A DNA stretch of 64,000 bases, taken from positions 55,290 through 119,289 of the forward strand of contig VHDE01000003.1 in assembly GCA_016871515.1 (NCBI GenBank), given 5' to 3'. Position numbers and translations under genes: made by a program. The notes under the pieces are model-generated. The model saw only the letters and a program-made list of their open reading frames with translations, ran no database searches and was not told the origin of the DNA. Source of the DNA: Verrucomicrobiota bacterium (GTDB lineage: Bacteria; Verrucomicrobiota; Verrucomicrobiia; Limisphaerales; SIBE01). The stretch's first letter is position 1. Every line of letters starts with the position of its first letter. Shown here piece by piece: positions 33,542 through 43,300 of this stretch.

Positions 33542-35670
33542 ATGCTCTTGTTGAATTGCTGCCTGAGCCTTTTGGTTCTCTCGTCTTGCGCACTCGCGAA
33601 TGCCGCGGAGATGGCGACGCTGCCGAATACCCAACCACTCACCTGGAACGAAGACCTCTCCGCCAAAATGCTCGCTGGATTGCATCAGTTCGCCGAGCGG
33701 AAAATCGATCAATCGATTGAAGCGCGGCAAAAGCATTGGAAACGCGATTTCAGTTCTCGTGAAGCGTACGAGAAATCCGTCGCGCCGAACCGTGAGCGTT
33801 TTCGCAAAGCGATAGGCCTCGTCGATCCGCGAGCGAATGTCGCGATGCAGCGATGGGGCGATGATAACAGCCCAGCGTTGGTGGCTGAGACGGACAATTA
33901 CCGCGTCTTTCAAGTGCGATGGCCAGTCTTGGAAGACGTTTCTGGCGAAGGCCTCTTGCTCGAGCCAAAGCCCAAAGCCGCGGCTTTCGTCATCGCTCTT
34001 CCAGACGCTGACCAAACGCCAGAAATGATTGCTGGTTTAGCGGATGGCATTCCGGCTGACTCGCAATTCGCGCGAGGCCTCGCCGAAAATGGGTTCGAGG
34101 TCATCGTCCCTATGTTGCGCAATCGCGCCGATGATTTTTCGGGCAATCCTGAAATCTTCATGACGCCTCAGCCGCACCGTGAGTGGATCTATCGCCAAGC
34201 CTTTCAAATGGGCCGGCACATTATCGGTTACGAAGCGCAAAAGGTCCTCGCCGCCGTTGACTGGATAAAAGCACGCCAAGGTGCGGAGGCAAAAGTAGGC
34301 GTCGCGGGTTACGCGGAAGGCGGTTTGATTGCCTTCTATGCCGCGGCCGCCGACACGCGCATCGACGCCTGTTTCGTCAGCGGCTATTTCGATTCGCGTC
34401 AACGCGTCTGGACGGAACCGATCTATCGCAATGTCTGGGGACTTCTTCACGAATTCGGCGACGCTGAGATCGCGACATTGATCGCGCCGGGAGGATTGGT
34501 CGTGGAATACAGTGATGTTCCTAAGGTGGACGGCCCGCCACCACCGCGTTCCGGAAAACGTGGCGCCGGAGCAGGAGGAAAATTGACCACGCCGGCGTTT
34601 GCCTCAGTTGAAAGCGAGTTCAAGCGCATTGACACTTTGTTGACTGCCGACTTCCAACCCAAACGCCTTGTGAGCAGTCAAAGCGGAACGTTTGGCTCGG
34701 CGCTGAAGGAATTCTCGGGCTTGCTCGGTCTGAATTCGGCTATGTCCATGTCGAACAATCGACCGATCGAGCGCAGAACTTCCGTCGATGCCAGGGACCG
34801 CCAACAGCGGCAAGTGAAGGAATTGGAGAACCACGTGCAATCGCTCGTCCGGAACGCCGATCTCGTCCGAGACCAGTTCTTCCTGAACCAAGCAATGCCC
34901 GAATTGAGAATCCGGACTTGGAATATGCGTCTGCGCCATCCGACGCACGCGCCCGAGAAATTCGTCGAAGCCGCGCTGAAGTACCGCGCGCATCTCTGGG
35001 AGGAAGTATTGGGCAAGGTAAATGATCCATTGTTGCCGCCGAATTCACGCTCGAGAAAAATCTACGATCGAGAGAAGTGGGTCGGTTACGAAGTCGTGCT
35101 CGACGTTTTGCCAGATGTGTTTGCTTGGGGCGTCTTGCTTGTGCCGAAGGATGTTAAGGCAGGCGAGAAACGGCCGCTCGTCGTGTGCCAGCATGGGCGC
35201 AACGGTTTGCCGCAGGATGTGATTGAAGGGAACAAGGAAGCTTACAACGACTTTGCGGCGCGTCTGGCCGAACGCGGTTTCATCACATTCGCGCCCCATA
35301 ATCTCTACCGCATTGAAGAACGCTACCGCTGGCTTGGCCGTAAGGCCAATGGCGTCAAGCTGTCGATGTTCTCGTTCATCATTGCGCAGCACGATCAGAT
35401 GTTGCGCTGGCTGGAGACGTTGCCAATTACGCCGAAATGGCCTATCTGACTTTTCCACGTCCGTTCATGGTGGAAGGCGGACAGCATGACCTCGTGGCGC
35501 CGGATGAGTGGGTCGCGTATGAGTATGCCAAGGTTCGCTGGTTTTACGACCAGTTTGGTCTGGGCGAGAGAACGGACATCGAATTCTTTAACGGCGGTCA
35601 CACGATTAACGGTCAAGGAACGTTCGACTTTCTGCATCAACACTTGGCCTGGCCTAAATCCGCGAATTGA
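33542..35670 (+). pseudogene. paralogous tandem alpha/beta-hydrolase, deleted and frameshifted
   Basis: Homologous to the upstream gene throughout: signal peptide, HWKRDFSSREAYEKSV, LPDADQTPEMIAGLADG, and a degenerate elbow VAGYAEGGLIAFYAAAADTR. Later YEVVLDVLPDVFAWGVLLVP and VVCQHGRNG align with the second domain. At about 35424 the text jumps from MLRWLETLP to NYAEMAYLTFPRPFMVEGG in the next frame. In the paralogue the two are separated by ~71 codons that contain the GLSYGG nucleophile. The frame therefore ends early (TGA 35447-35449) and the C-terminal ~77 codons continue in another frame to 35670. The enzyme lacks its active-site serine and should be dead. Confidence 0.75.
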
Positions 35671-35739
35671 CAAACGCGCTGTGCGGTCGAACGTTTCAAC
35701 ATGCATGGCGAACTGCGAATTTGGCGTTGGGCCTGGCCC

Positions 35740-36178
35740 GTTCTGGCGGGGTTGGGCGTAAGTTCAATCATCAACCAAGCCGCAACCGTTTCTCTTTCAA
35801 TGGAACAGCGATCTCAGACTTGCGGGAACGAACTGCGGAACTCAATCCAGGCATGGTCAAACCAATCCGCAACATTTCTTCGTTCGGCGAAGATGCCGCG
35901 GGCGAACTGTACATTGCCGATTCCTCCGCCGGGGAAATTCACAAAATCGTTTCGGGCGTTTCGGCGCCGCTTCTGTCGCAAGTGAACATCGTCGGCAATA
36001 AGGTTCGGTTTCTTTTGAGCCGGTCAAACGTACGCTTTAGAATCGCGTGATTCATTCATTGCTTGACGGCGCCTGGCAAACAATCACGACATTTCCCGCC
36101 GCTACAACCAAAACGATCGTTCAAGTGAAGAACGAGATTACTTCGAACCAGCGATTCTTCCGCGTGCGGGCGCAATAA
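35740..36178 (+). pseudogene. C-terminal relic of secreted sugar dehydrogenase-like protein
   Basis: Readable text in the + strand: RTAELNPGMVKPIRNISSFG, then EDAAGELYIADSSAGEIHKI. This is the last blade motif (SSFGEDA.GELY..D...G.I.KIV) of PQQ-dependent soluble aldose dehydrogenase-like propellers. After a frame break, LDGAWQTITTFPAATTKTIV and SNQRFFRVRAQ follow up to TAA 36176-36178. This is the FFRVR-type C-terminal tail common on secreted verrucomicrobial proteins. No start and no earlier blades exist, so only the 3' end of a gene remains. Confidence 0.5.
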
Positions 36179-36200
36179 CAATCACCTCATCACCGGCGCC

Positions 36201-36272
36201 GCAGGATAGGCGTCCCGCCTGTCCTGCATGTTGCGTACACCAACACAGGGCAGGCGAGACGCGCTGTCCTAC
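36201..36272. repeat. CAGGCGTCTCGCCTG repeat, copy 3 (diverged)
   Basis: Arms GCAGGATAGGCGTCCCGCC with TGTCCTGC (36201-36227) and AGGGCAGGCGAGACGCGCTG with TCCTAC (36247-36272), loop ~20 bp. It lies at the 3' end of the minus-strand sialidase gene and, by position and hairpin strength, could end its transcription, though no T-run is seen. Confidence 0.55.
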
Positions 36273-37345
36273 TGATTCCGTCTTAAAATCGCGCTCTCCT
36301 CAAAAACCGCCCGGCGAATCACGGTGCGCTCGTCGGACGTGAAGGTGACGTGGATTTTCCCATCCTGGGTTTGTATCGCTGTTGGGTAAGCGAATGATCC
36401 AGCGCCCTCCGCGAGATTCCGCCGATGCGGAAAGGTTTTCCCAAGATCAGTCGAGATGGCGGCGGTGAGCGGCGTCCGTTTGTTCATGCTGTCATTGAAA
36501 ATGAAGAGGAGATGACCGTTGCGGAGCTTGATGAGTTCCACGGAGGCATTCGGATTTGGAAATTCCGTCTCGACGCCTTCGCTCCAGGTTTTTCCACCGT
36601 CGCGCGATTCCGAGCGCACAACGAAACCGTCGTTGCCCGGCTCGTAATCTCCACCACGACGGCACAATGCCAGCAAATGGCCGCCAGAGAGCTGAACCAC
36701 GGCAGGCTGAAGATTGCCAAGGCGAGAACGGATATGTGCCGATTCGATCCATCGCTTTTTTGTGACATCGAAGCGCAGGAAGAACGACGTCGTATCGGGC
36801 GGCACGAATTCCGTGTCGTGACCCGTCTCGTGATAAACGGGCAAGAGGTATTCTCCATTGTCTAACACTATGGGGCGACCCCGAACCATGGCGCCTTCTT
36901 GCCAAGCGATGCCAAACGCGTCCGACCAATTCTTGCCCAGGTCATGGGAAACCTTGGCCATGATTCGCGAAGTCGACCACGTCTCACCCGGCCGCACGAC
37001 GAAGAACAGCCAAAGCAGTTTATCGGGCGCCTGCCAAATGACAGGATTACCCATCGAATAAAACGGATTGCGGGCCATCGGTTCCGGATGCGTCCAACGT
37101 TTGGAACCTTTCTTGAGACGAGCCGCGAAAACCGCCGTCGCTTGCGCATACTCGCCATCGCCGCCGTAATAGACCACGTAAAGGTCGCCGTTGTGCAGTT
37201 CAGTGATGCAGGAGGGATGCTTGTACTTTCCGGTCGGCGTTTCCGGCCCGAAAATTCGCTCGATCTTGATTTCGTCTCCCGAAAGCGACAGGGCGAGAAG
37301 CGAACCCAAAAGTCCGAGAACGAAGTTAGCAAAGCGAAGATGCAC
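36269..37345 (-). CDS. secreted sialidase-like (BNR-repeat) exo-glycosidase
   Basis: A 358-residue protein with a signal peptide (FVLGLLGSLLALSLS). Asp-box repeats S-x-D-x-G-x-x-W/F are visible: SHDLGKNWS, SRDGGKTWS and STDLGKTFP, the hallmark of sialidase-type six-bladed propellers. The arginine triad of true sialidases cannot be fixed by eye: candidates are in KHPSC (usual R replaced), CRRGGDYEP and SDERTVIRR. It may therefore act on another sugar or be a rhamnosidase/sialidase-like relative. The gene starts 9 bp after the msrA stop, so the two are probably one transcript. Confidence 0.75.
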   Translation of the reverse strand: MHLRFANFVLGLLGSLLALSLSGDEIKIERIFGPETPTGKYKHPSCITELHNGDLYVVYYGGDGEYAQATAVFAARLKKGSKRWTHPEPMARNPFYSMGNPVIWQAPDKLLWLFFVVRPGETWSTSRIMAKVSHDLGKNWSDAFGIAWQEGAMVRGRPIVLDNGEYLLPVYHETGHDTEFVPPDTTSFFLRFDVTKKRWIESAHIRSRLGNLQPAVVQLSGGHLLALCRRGGDYEPGNDGFVVRSESRDGGKTWSEGVETEFPNPNASVELIKLRNGHLLFIFNDSMNKRTPLTAAISTDLGKTFPHRRNLAEGAGSFAYPTAIQTQDGKIHVTFTSDERTVIRRAVFEESAILRRNQ

Positions 37346-37354
37346 GTTGCCGAA

Positions 37355-38056
37355 CTAACGCTTCTTTGCCTTCTGCAGTTTTTGCAGCTTAGGGCTGATG
37401 ACCACAGCGCAGTACGGAGCATTGGGATTCCTGCGAAAATAATCCTGATGGTACGCTTCGGCGGGATAGAACTTCGGGAGCGCCGCAATCTCGGTGACGA
37501 TTGCGTTCTTGAAACGTGCTTGGGCAGCCGCCTTAGATTTTTCGGCGGCCTTCTTCTGTGTTTCATCGTGGTAATAGATAACAGAACGATATTGAGTCCC
37601 TTCATCGGCGCCTTGACGATTCAAAGTAGTCGGGTCGTGAGCTTCCCAAAAAATGTCCAAAAGCTTTTCGTAAGAGATTTTAGCAGGGTCAAATTCGATC
37701 TGGATCACCTCGGCATGGCCCGTCGTGCCGGAACACACTTCCCGATAGGTCGGGTTTGGAGTTGCACCTCCAGCATACCCAGAAACGACCGACTTGACGC
37801 CGTCGAATGTTTCGAAGACAGCTTCGGTGCACCAGAAACAGCCGCCGCCGAACGTTGCCAGCTGCGTTTTCGAGCTTGCGCTATTGGTCTGAGAATCAGG
37901 AGCGGCGTTCATCATGACCGGCAACATAAAGCGGAGAGTCCAAGCGCAAAAGGCCAATCGCCTAGCACCCGACTGTGAACAGAACTTCAAAAACCATCCG
38001 CCAACTTGAAAGAGAAGAGCGATTTTCATGAACGCAGAATCCCGTTTCTTCGGCAA
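37355..38056 (-). CDS. msrA: peptide-methionine (S)-S-oxide reductase
   Basis: Repairs oxidised methionine in proteins. The catalytic motif is ATFGGGCFWCTEAVFETFDG with Cys in GCFWC; downstream GHAEVIQIEFDP, LLDIFWEAHDPTTLNRQGAD, GTQYRSVIYYHDE and AEAYHQDYFRRNP are standard for MsrA. The core is about 165 residues; ~50 residues precede it and include a hydrophobic stretch, so the enzyme may be exported. Several in-frame ATGs exist (38056, 38029 MKIALLFQVG, and near the core MMNAAP), and the true start is not settled. It ends in TAG at 37355-37357 and is followed by the sialidase gene 9 bp later. Confidence 0.92.
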   Translation of the reverse strand: MPKKRDSAFMKIALLFQVGGWFLKFCSQSGARRLAFCAWTLRFMLPVMMNAAPDSQTNSASSKTQLATFGGGCFWCTEAVFETFDGVKSVVSGYAGGATPNPTYREVCSGTTGHAEVIQIEFDPAKISYEKLLDIFWEAHDPTTLNRQGADEGTQYRSVIYYHDETQKKAAEKSKAAAQARFKNAIVTEIAALPKFYPAEAYHQDYFRRNPNAPYCAVVISPKLQKLQKAKKR

Positions 38057-38095
38057 AATTGCAAGACATGCATCTCTCGTGAGGTTGCCAGGACC

Positions 38096-38205
38096 GCAGC
38101 GTTTACGCTGCAGAAATGTACGCAGGTCGACTGGTTTCGAATATTCGCGAAACCCCCGATGAGTTTACCTTTCTGCAGCGTGAACGCTGTGGTCCCGAGG
38201 GGTCC
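38096..38205. repeat. GCAGCGTAAACGCTGC palindromic repeat, copy 2
   Basis: Contains GCAGCGTTTACGCTGC (38096) followed by GCAGAAATGTACGCAGG, and CTGCAGCGTGAACGCTG (38175-38191) as an inverted counterpart. The same pieces in inverted order occur at 2090-2182. It fills the gap between msrA and the pseudopilin gene. No gene crosses it. Confidence 0.55.
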
Positions 38206-38228
38206 CGAGGTCACGGGCCTTCTGTTCC

Positions 38229-38984
38229 CTACCGTCCCTTGAAAGCAATTCCTGTGGGGTCATTGTCATCCCAGCCCCGGCGGCTGTGGAAGACCCACCA
38301 ATCGATTTCCTTTGGATGGCGCTTCTCCGGTCCGGCATGTCCGTCGGCGAATACCAATTGAATCGATCCATTGTGTGGCGATGACGACGGAGTCCAGTAG
38401 GGCATCTCCCAAAGCAGGACGGCGGTCGTTGGTGATGCCACGGCTGAAGTTGGCCGGCCGCTCACTGGCTTGTCCGAATCATACGTCGATTGGTCCTTCT
38501 TCAGAAAAATGTGATTCCAGGGGTAAGTGATCCAATCGTTGTCGCGAATCCAGCGCTGGTAACCATCACCGCCCAAATGCGGATCCTTGCCCCGCAAACC
38601 GACGGGGCAACCATAAACGTGCGGCGGCGGCGGTGAATTCCTAGTCCTGGCATCAGTGGCCGTGCGATTCGTGCCGTAGTTTTTGCCGATGTACGGTTCG
38701 AGCAATTCGTAATGGTAACGCTCGCCGACTTTCCAGGAGTCGCCCCAAACTTTCCCCCAGTTTTTGGCGCGTGGAAATCTTTCGCTGGCATCGTTCGCGT
38801 ACATCCCCACGGCCAGGCCAATCTGTTTGAGATTATTCAAGCAGTAAGTGGTTTGCGCTTTGGCCTTGGCCTTGGCCAGCGCCGGCAAGAGCATTCCCGC
38901 TAGAATCGCAATAATCGCAATCACAACGAGGAGTTCGATCAGTGTGAAAGCGCAGCGTCGATAAAAGGGCTGATTCGTTTTCAT
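38229..38984 (-). CDS. pseudopilin, H-X9-DG-type
   Basis: A 251-residue protein. A leader ending CA precedes [20 protein letters not shown], followed by [20 protein letters not shown], identical in layout to the other pseudopilins in this window. The C-terminus has [20 protein letters not shown], the FADGH motif. The prepilin cleavage site has Ala instead of the usual Gly at -1 (RCAFTLIEL), which may lower processing. The 38985-39252 gap contains a half-copy of the GTCGTAG...CAGAGTTTCACTCTGC repeat near 39133 and nothing else recognisable. Confidence 0.82.
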   Translation of the reverse strand: MKTNQPFYRRCAFTLIELLVVIAIIAILAGMLLPALAKAKAKAQTTYCLNNLKQIGLAVGMYANDASERFPRAKNWGKVWGDSWKVGERYHYELLEPYIGKNYGTNRTATDARTRNSPPPPHVYGCPVGLRGKDPHLGGDGYQRWIRDNDWITYPWNHIFLKKDQSTYDSDKPVSGRPTSAVASPTTAVLLWEMPYWTPSSSPHNGSIQLVFADGHAGPEKRHPKEIDWWVFHSRRGWDDNDPTGIAFKGR

Positions 38985-39252
38985 AGATTACCTAACCGCA
39001 AAGTTATTACGACTCCCCGACCGCGTTACTCAGGCGGATTTTTGCGGAAAGCCTGTGCGTCTGTCAATTAACCGTAGAAACCGCAAAACCGCAGTTGTGA
39101 CCACGAAACGAAAAACACGAAAGACACGGGCCTATGTCGTAGCGCAGAGTTTCACTCTGCCCTGGAGTTTGGACATTTCCAACCGACTTAATCCCGCACT
39201 TGATCTCGCACTTAGTCCAGTTCGGGCATGCCGTCGAATCCAGGTGGCCGCT

Positions 39253-39693
39253 TCAAAAGGCCACTTGAGATGGCGCCGTAACGCGCAGCACAGACTCCTG
39301 TTTGAATCGAGTTTTAAACTCCTGGCGGATGCTTTGAATCGCGGATTCCGCTTCGGAGGTTCGAGGGTGAATAATAACGAGAACACGACTAGGAATGGCC
39401 TGAATTTCGCCGCGGCGGTTTCGCTACTGACCGTATGCATCGACTACGGTAAATCCATCAGGAAATCCGGGAGTGACGTTAATTGCCAGAAAATCGCGCC
39501 AACCTTCGGAATCCACCGCAGCCATGTAGAGTTCCGTTCGCAACCATCGGGCGGTTGGGTTGGCATGCGCAGCATTCTGCGAAGCCGATGCGCCCGCAGT
39601 GGCGCACCCGCTAGAGCTGGAATAGAGCAATAGAGCCGCGCCCGTAACGAGAAGCGTCAGCGAGGTGTGCAAATGGGATTTCACCAGCGGCAA
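39253..39693 (-). pseudogene. DUF3574 lipoprotein-like gene with in-frame TAG
   Basis: From ATG 39693: a signal/lipoprotein-like leader (LLVTGAALLLYSSSSGCAT) and the DUF3574 core RWLRTELYMAAVDSEGWRDF, then TPGFPDGFTVVDAYGQ. TAG lies at 39424-39426. The same frame continues RNRRGEIQAIPSRVLVIIHP, AIQSIRQEFKTRFKQESVLR and VTAPSQVAF to TGA 39253-39255. In DUF3574 proteins the position after GQ is Trp (GQW...), so TGG-to-TAG is the obvious cause. The two halves fit together without any gap. It is a nonsense-mutated gene, unless the stop is read through. DUF3574 function is unknown. Confidence 0.75.
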
Positions 39694-39708
39694 ATGGGAG
39701 ACTGATGC

Positions 39709-39755
39709 AAAAACAACTCAGCCCGCAGGAGAGCTTGTCACTCTCGCTACGGGCT
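39709..39755 (-). terminator. rho-independent terminator after 39785 gene
   Basis: Read on the minus strand, a stem AGCCCGTAGCGAGAG pairs with CTCTCCTGCGGGCT across a 7-base loop (39720-39755), and is followed by GAGTTGTTTTTG, a T-rich run at 39709-39716. The stem has one mismatch pair. It lies ~30 bp after the stop of the small secreted gene and is the clearest terminator I could find in the window. Confidence 0.6.
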
Positions 39756-39784
39756 TGAAACTGATCGAAAGCTGCGACGCGGAA

Positions 39785-40117
39785 CTATTTCTCGTCGATA
39801 ACCTTGATAGAACTGAGCGTGAGCTCTTTCTTGCCTTCCACTTCCTTGATACTGCCCTTAGCTTCCACCTTTTTCTTGGCGGTGCAGATTAGCTTGTGGG
39901 GCAGGTCTTTTTTCGCCAGGTCATTCCTAACGACGTGATAAACGACTTCTTTGCCGTCTTCCTTAGCCACGATGACTTCAGCGCACGTGTCCGCCTTTTT
40001 TAGTGAGCATTTGGGGCATTGCGCTTCTCCCTTGATTTCCTTGTCAGCGCCGAAGGTGGTGGTTGCTGCCGCGAGGAACAAGCCGGCGACAGACAGGCCT
40101 AATAACATTTTTTTCAT
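39785..40117 (-). CDS. small exported Cys-containing protein (DUF6370-like)
   Basis: A 110-residue protein with a signal peptide (MKKMLLGLSVAGLFLAAATT). The mature part begins with CPKCSLKKADTC (two Cys pairs), then a basic region ends ICTAKKKVEAKGSIKEVEGK, which looks like an OB-like beta barrel. Similar small verrucomicrobial proteins with CPKCxLK are exported and may bind metal; family membership in DUF6370 is a suggestion. A terminator follows at 39709-39755. It is monocistronic. Confidence 0.55.
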   Translation of the reverse strand: MKKMLLGLSVAGLFLAAATTTFGADKEIKGEAQCPKCSLKKADTCAEVIVAKEDGKEVVYHVVRNDLAKKDLPHKLICTAKKKVEAKGSIKEVEGKKELTLSSIKVIDEK

Positions 40118-40198
40118 ATGATGACTTCCTTTAATTGTTAGTTTTTAACCAGGTTCAGGATGCTCGATAAGCGATGCCGCGGCAAATTGCAAGCTCAA

Positions 40199-40240
40199 TT
40201 CTGAACAGCTTGAACAGATCTGAACAGATCGTAACAGCTC
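40199..40240. repeat. short GAACAG direct repeats upstream of 39785 gene
   Basis: Four near-copies of GAACAG spaced about 10 bp (CTGAACAGCTT, GAACAGATCT, GAACAGATCG, TAACAGCTCG) between secA and the small exported gene. The regular spacing, one helical turn, would suit binding by a regulator in tandem; no further evidence exists. The 40118-40351 gap holds no gene. Confidence 0.35.
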
Positions 40241-40351
40241 GTTGGTGGTTGTTGGGTGTTTGGTGGTCGGCTGATGATCCTTCGCGTGGGAGTGTTCGAT
40301 AGGCCGCCCTCAAAGACAACGTGGGCCGTGTTGCCGGACCCGTTTCTCGGC

Positions 40352-43300
40352 TCAACCATTGCGCCCGCAACACTGTTTGTACTTCTTGCCGCTGCCGCAG
40401 GGACAAGGGTCGTTCCGCCCGACTTTCGGGCCGGCCCGGACCGGCTTGGCTTTCGAGATCGCTTCAGCAGCTTCGCTGACCATATCACTGCCTCGCGGCT
40501 CTTTGGTTTTGGTCTGAGTTTGACTCTGGCCAAAAGCGCTCGTCTCTTGATGCACGTTCCGTTGGGGCAAATTGCGCAGGAATTGGTCGAAAGCCATCAA
40601 GCTCGAAGCGCTGCGGAAGATGTTGTGGCAAATCTCGGTCTTAATATTGACCATCAATTCTTCGAACATCTTGAAAGCTTCCGCCTTGTACTCAATCAAT
40701 GGATCGCGTTGCCCATAAGCGCGCAAGCCTATGCTATTGCGCAAGCTATCCATCCCGTACAGATGCTCCTGCCAAAGCTTATCAATCGCGCTTAAGATAG
40801 TGTAACGCTCGATGGCCTTGACTGCCTCCGGGTTTTCTTCGAAGCGGACTTTTAATTCGTAAGCTTCGCGGACGGTTTTGATCAGAAACCGGCAAAGCGC
40901 GAATTGCGCTGCATTCAAGCCGTCAAACAGCGATCCCGCGATTGGTTCTTCGTTCCCGGCATTGGCGGCTTTCAGCAAGTCAGCTTCCGGAATGCCAAGC
41001 GGAAAATTCAGGTTCACCCAATCCGCCAGCGCGCGAATATTCCATTCCTCGGTGCTCTGATCGGAAGAGGTGAACTGCGCGACTTTTTGAACGACGACCT
41101 CTTCCATGACATCCATCAGCCGGTCCTGCACGTCATCCGCGTGAATGATCTCATTGCGAAATCCGTAGATGACTTCGCGCTGTTTGTTCATCACGTCGTC
41201 ATACTCGAGCGTCCGTTTCCGAATTTGGAAATTGTGCTGCTCGACGCGCTTTTGCGCAGTCTCGATCGAGCGATTCAGCAACGGGTGCTCCAGTTCCTGG
41301 CCTTCCTCCAGCCCCACCCGTTCCATCACTTTCACGATGCGGTCGGACCCGAAGAGACGCATCAAATCGTCCTCGAGTGAAATGAAAAAGTGCGATGATC
41401 CCGGATCACCTTGGCGAGCACAACGGCCTCGTAATTGGCGGTCGATGCGCCGCGCTTCATGACGTTCGGTTCCGATGACATGCAAACCGCCTAAATCCGG
41501 AATGCCCGCTCCGAGTTTGATGTCGGTGCCGCGACCGGCCATGTTGGTCGCAATCGTGACCACGCCGCGCTGTCCCGCGCGAGCGACGATCTCAGCTTCT
41601 TGCTGATGATACTTCGCGTTGAGGACAGAGTGGATGATTCCAGCCTTCTTGAGCATGCGCGAAAGGTGCTCGCTGATTTCAACGGAAATGGTGCCGACGA
41701 GAATTGGCCGGCCCTGCTGATGAATCTCGGTTATCTCTCGCAGGACCGCGTCGAATTTTTCGCGGCGCGTTTTATAGACCGTGTCGTGTTTGTCTTTGCG
41801 TGCGACCGGGCGATTGGTGGGAATAACGAGCACACCCAGTTTGTAGATATCGAAAAACTCGCCCGCCTCGGTTTCCGCAGTGCCGGTCATGCCGGCGAGT
41901 TTTTGATACATGCGGAAGTAATTTTGAATCGTGATTGTCGCCAAGGTTTGCGTCTCGCGCTCGATCTCGACGCCTTCCTTGGCCTCGACCGCTTGATGCA
42001 AACCATCACTCCAACGCCGGCCCGTCATCAGACGCCCGGTGTTTTCGTCCACAATGATGACCTTGTTTTCCTGAACGACGTACTGCACGTCTTTCTGATA
42101 GAGACAGTAAGCCTTCAGCAATTGAGAGATGGAATGGATGGCTTGGGCGCGGCTTTCGAAGACCGCTTGCAACTTGGCCTTGATCTCCATTCGTTTCCGA
42201 ACGTCCGCTTCGGGGCCTGCATCCACTTCATGGAATTGAGTCGTTAGGTCGGGAAGCACGAACGCATCCGGATCTTTCGGACTCAGGAAGGTGCGTCCCT
42301 TTTCCGTAAGGTCCGCATCGTGCGTTTTCTCATCCATCGCAAAGAAAAGCTCTTCCTTTTGTTCGTAGAGCATTTTCTTGGATTGATCGGCGTGCAATTC
42401 CATCTCCGCCTTGTGCATGAGCCGATGGTTTTCGGCGTCTTCCAAAAGTTTCAGCAAGCCTTCAGATTTTGGATTGCCTGACTTGACCCGATAAAGCAAC
42501 AACCCGATCTGCCGTTCGAGTTCTTCCGGGTTCGATGCGTTCGAGCCGTCAGACGGATGCAACTTCTTGATCAACTCTTCGGCCTCAGAAAGAAATCGAT
42601 TGCACAGTTTCTGTTGGGCGAAGACCAGCGATTCAACCGCCGGTTTGAATTGATCATATTTGTTATCAACATTGATCACGGCGGGGCCGCTGATGATCAA
42701 TGGCGTGCGGGCCTCATCGATCAAGATTGAGTCCACTTCATCGACGATCGCGAAGTAATGGCCGCGCTGCACTTGCTCCTCTTTGCGACTGGCCATGCCG
42801 TTGTCGCGCAGATAGTCGAACCCGAATTCCGCATTCGTGCCGTACGTAATATCGCAATAGTACTGTTCGCGACGCACGGAGGGAGGTTGGTCGTGCAGAA
42901 TGCAACCTACGGTCAAACCGAGGAATTTGTACACCGCGCCCATCCACTCGCTGTCACGCGCGGCCAAGTAATCGTTGACGGTCACGACGTGAACGCCGCG
43001 TCCCGTCAAGGCGTTGAGATAAACGGGCAACGTGGCGACCAAAGTTTTACCTTCGCCAGTCGCCATTTCAGCGATCTTCCCGCTATGCAGCGCAGCGCCG
43101 CCAATCAACTGCACATCAAATGGAATCATGTCCCACTTCAACGGATGACCGCGCACGGTAATTTCCTGTCCCATCAAACGGCGGCAGGCGTTCTTCACGA
43201 CGGCGAATGCTTCGGGAAGGATTTCATTAAGCGCGCTCGCCAATTCCTGCTGGTGGCGTTTGGTCATTTCCTGCCGCTGCCCGACGCTCTCCCGATCCTT

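Noticed and set aside
11258..39426. General reassignment of TAG to an amino acid
   Set aside because: TAG ends thyA, the MDR gene and msrA exactly at family-typical C-termini, so TAG works as a stop here.
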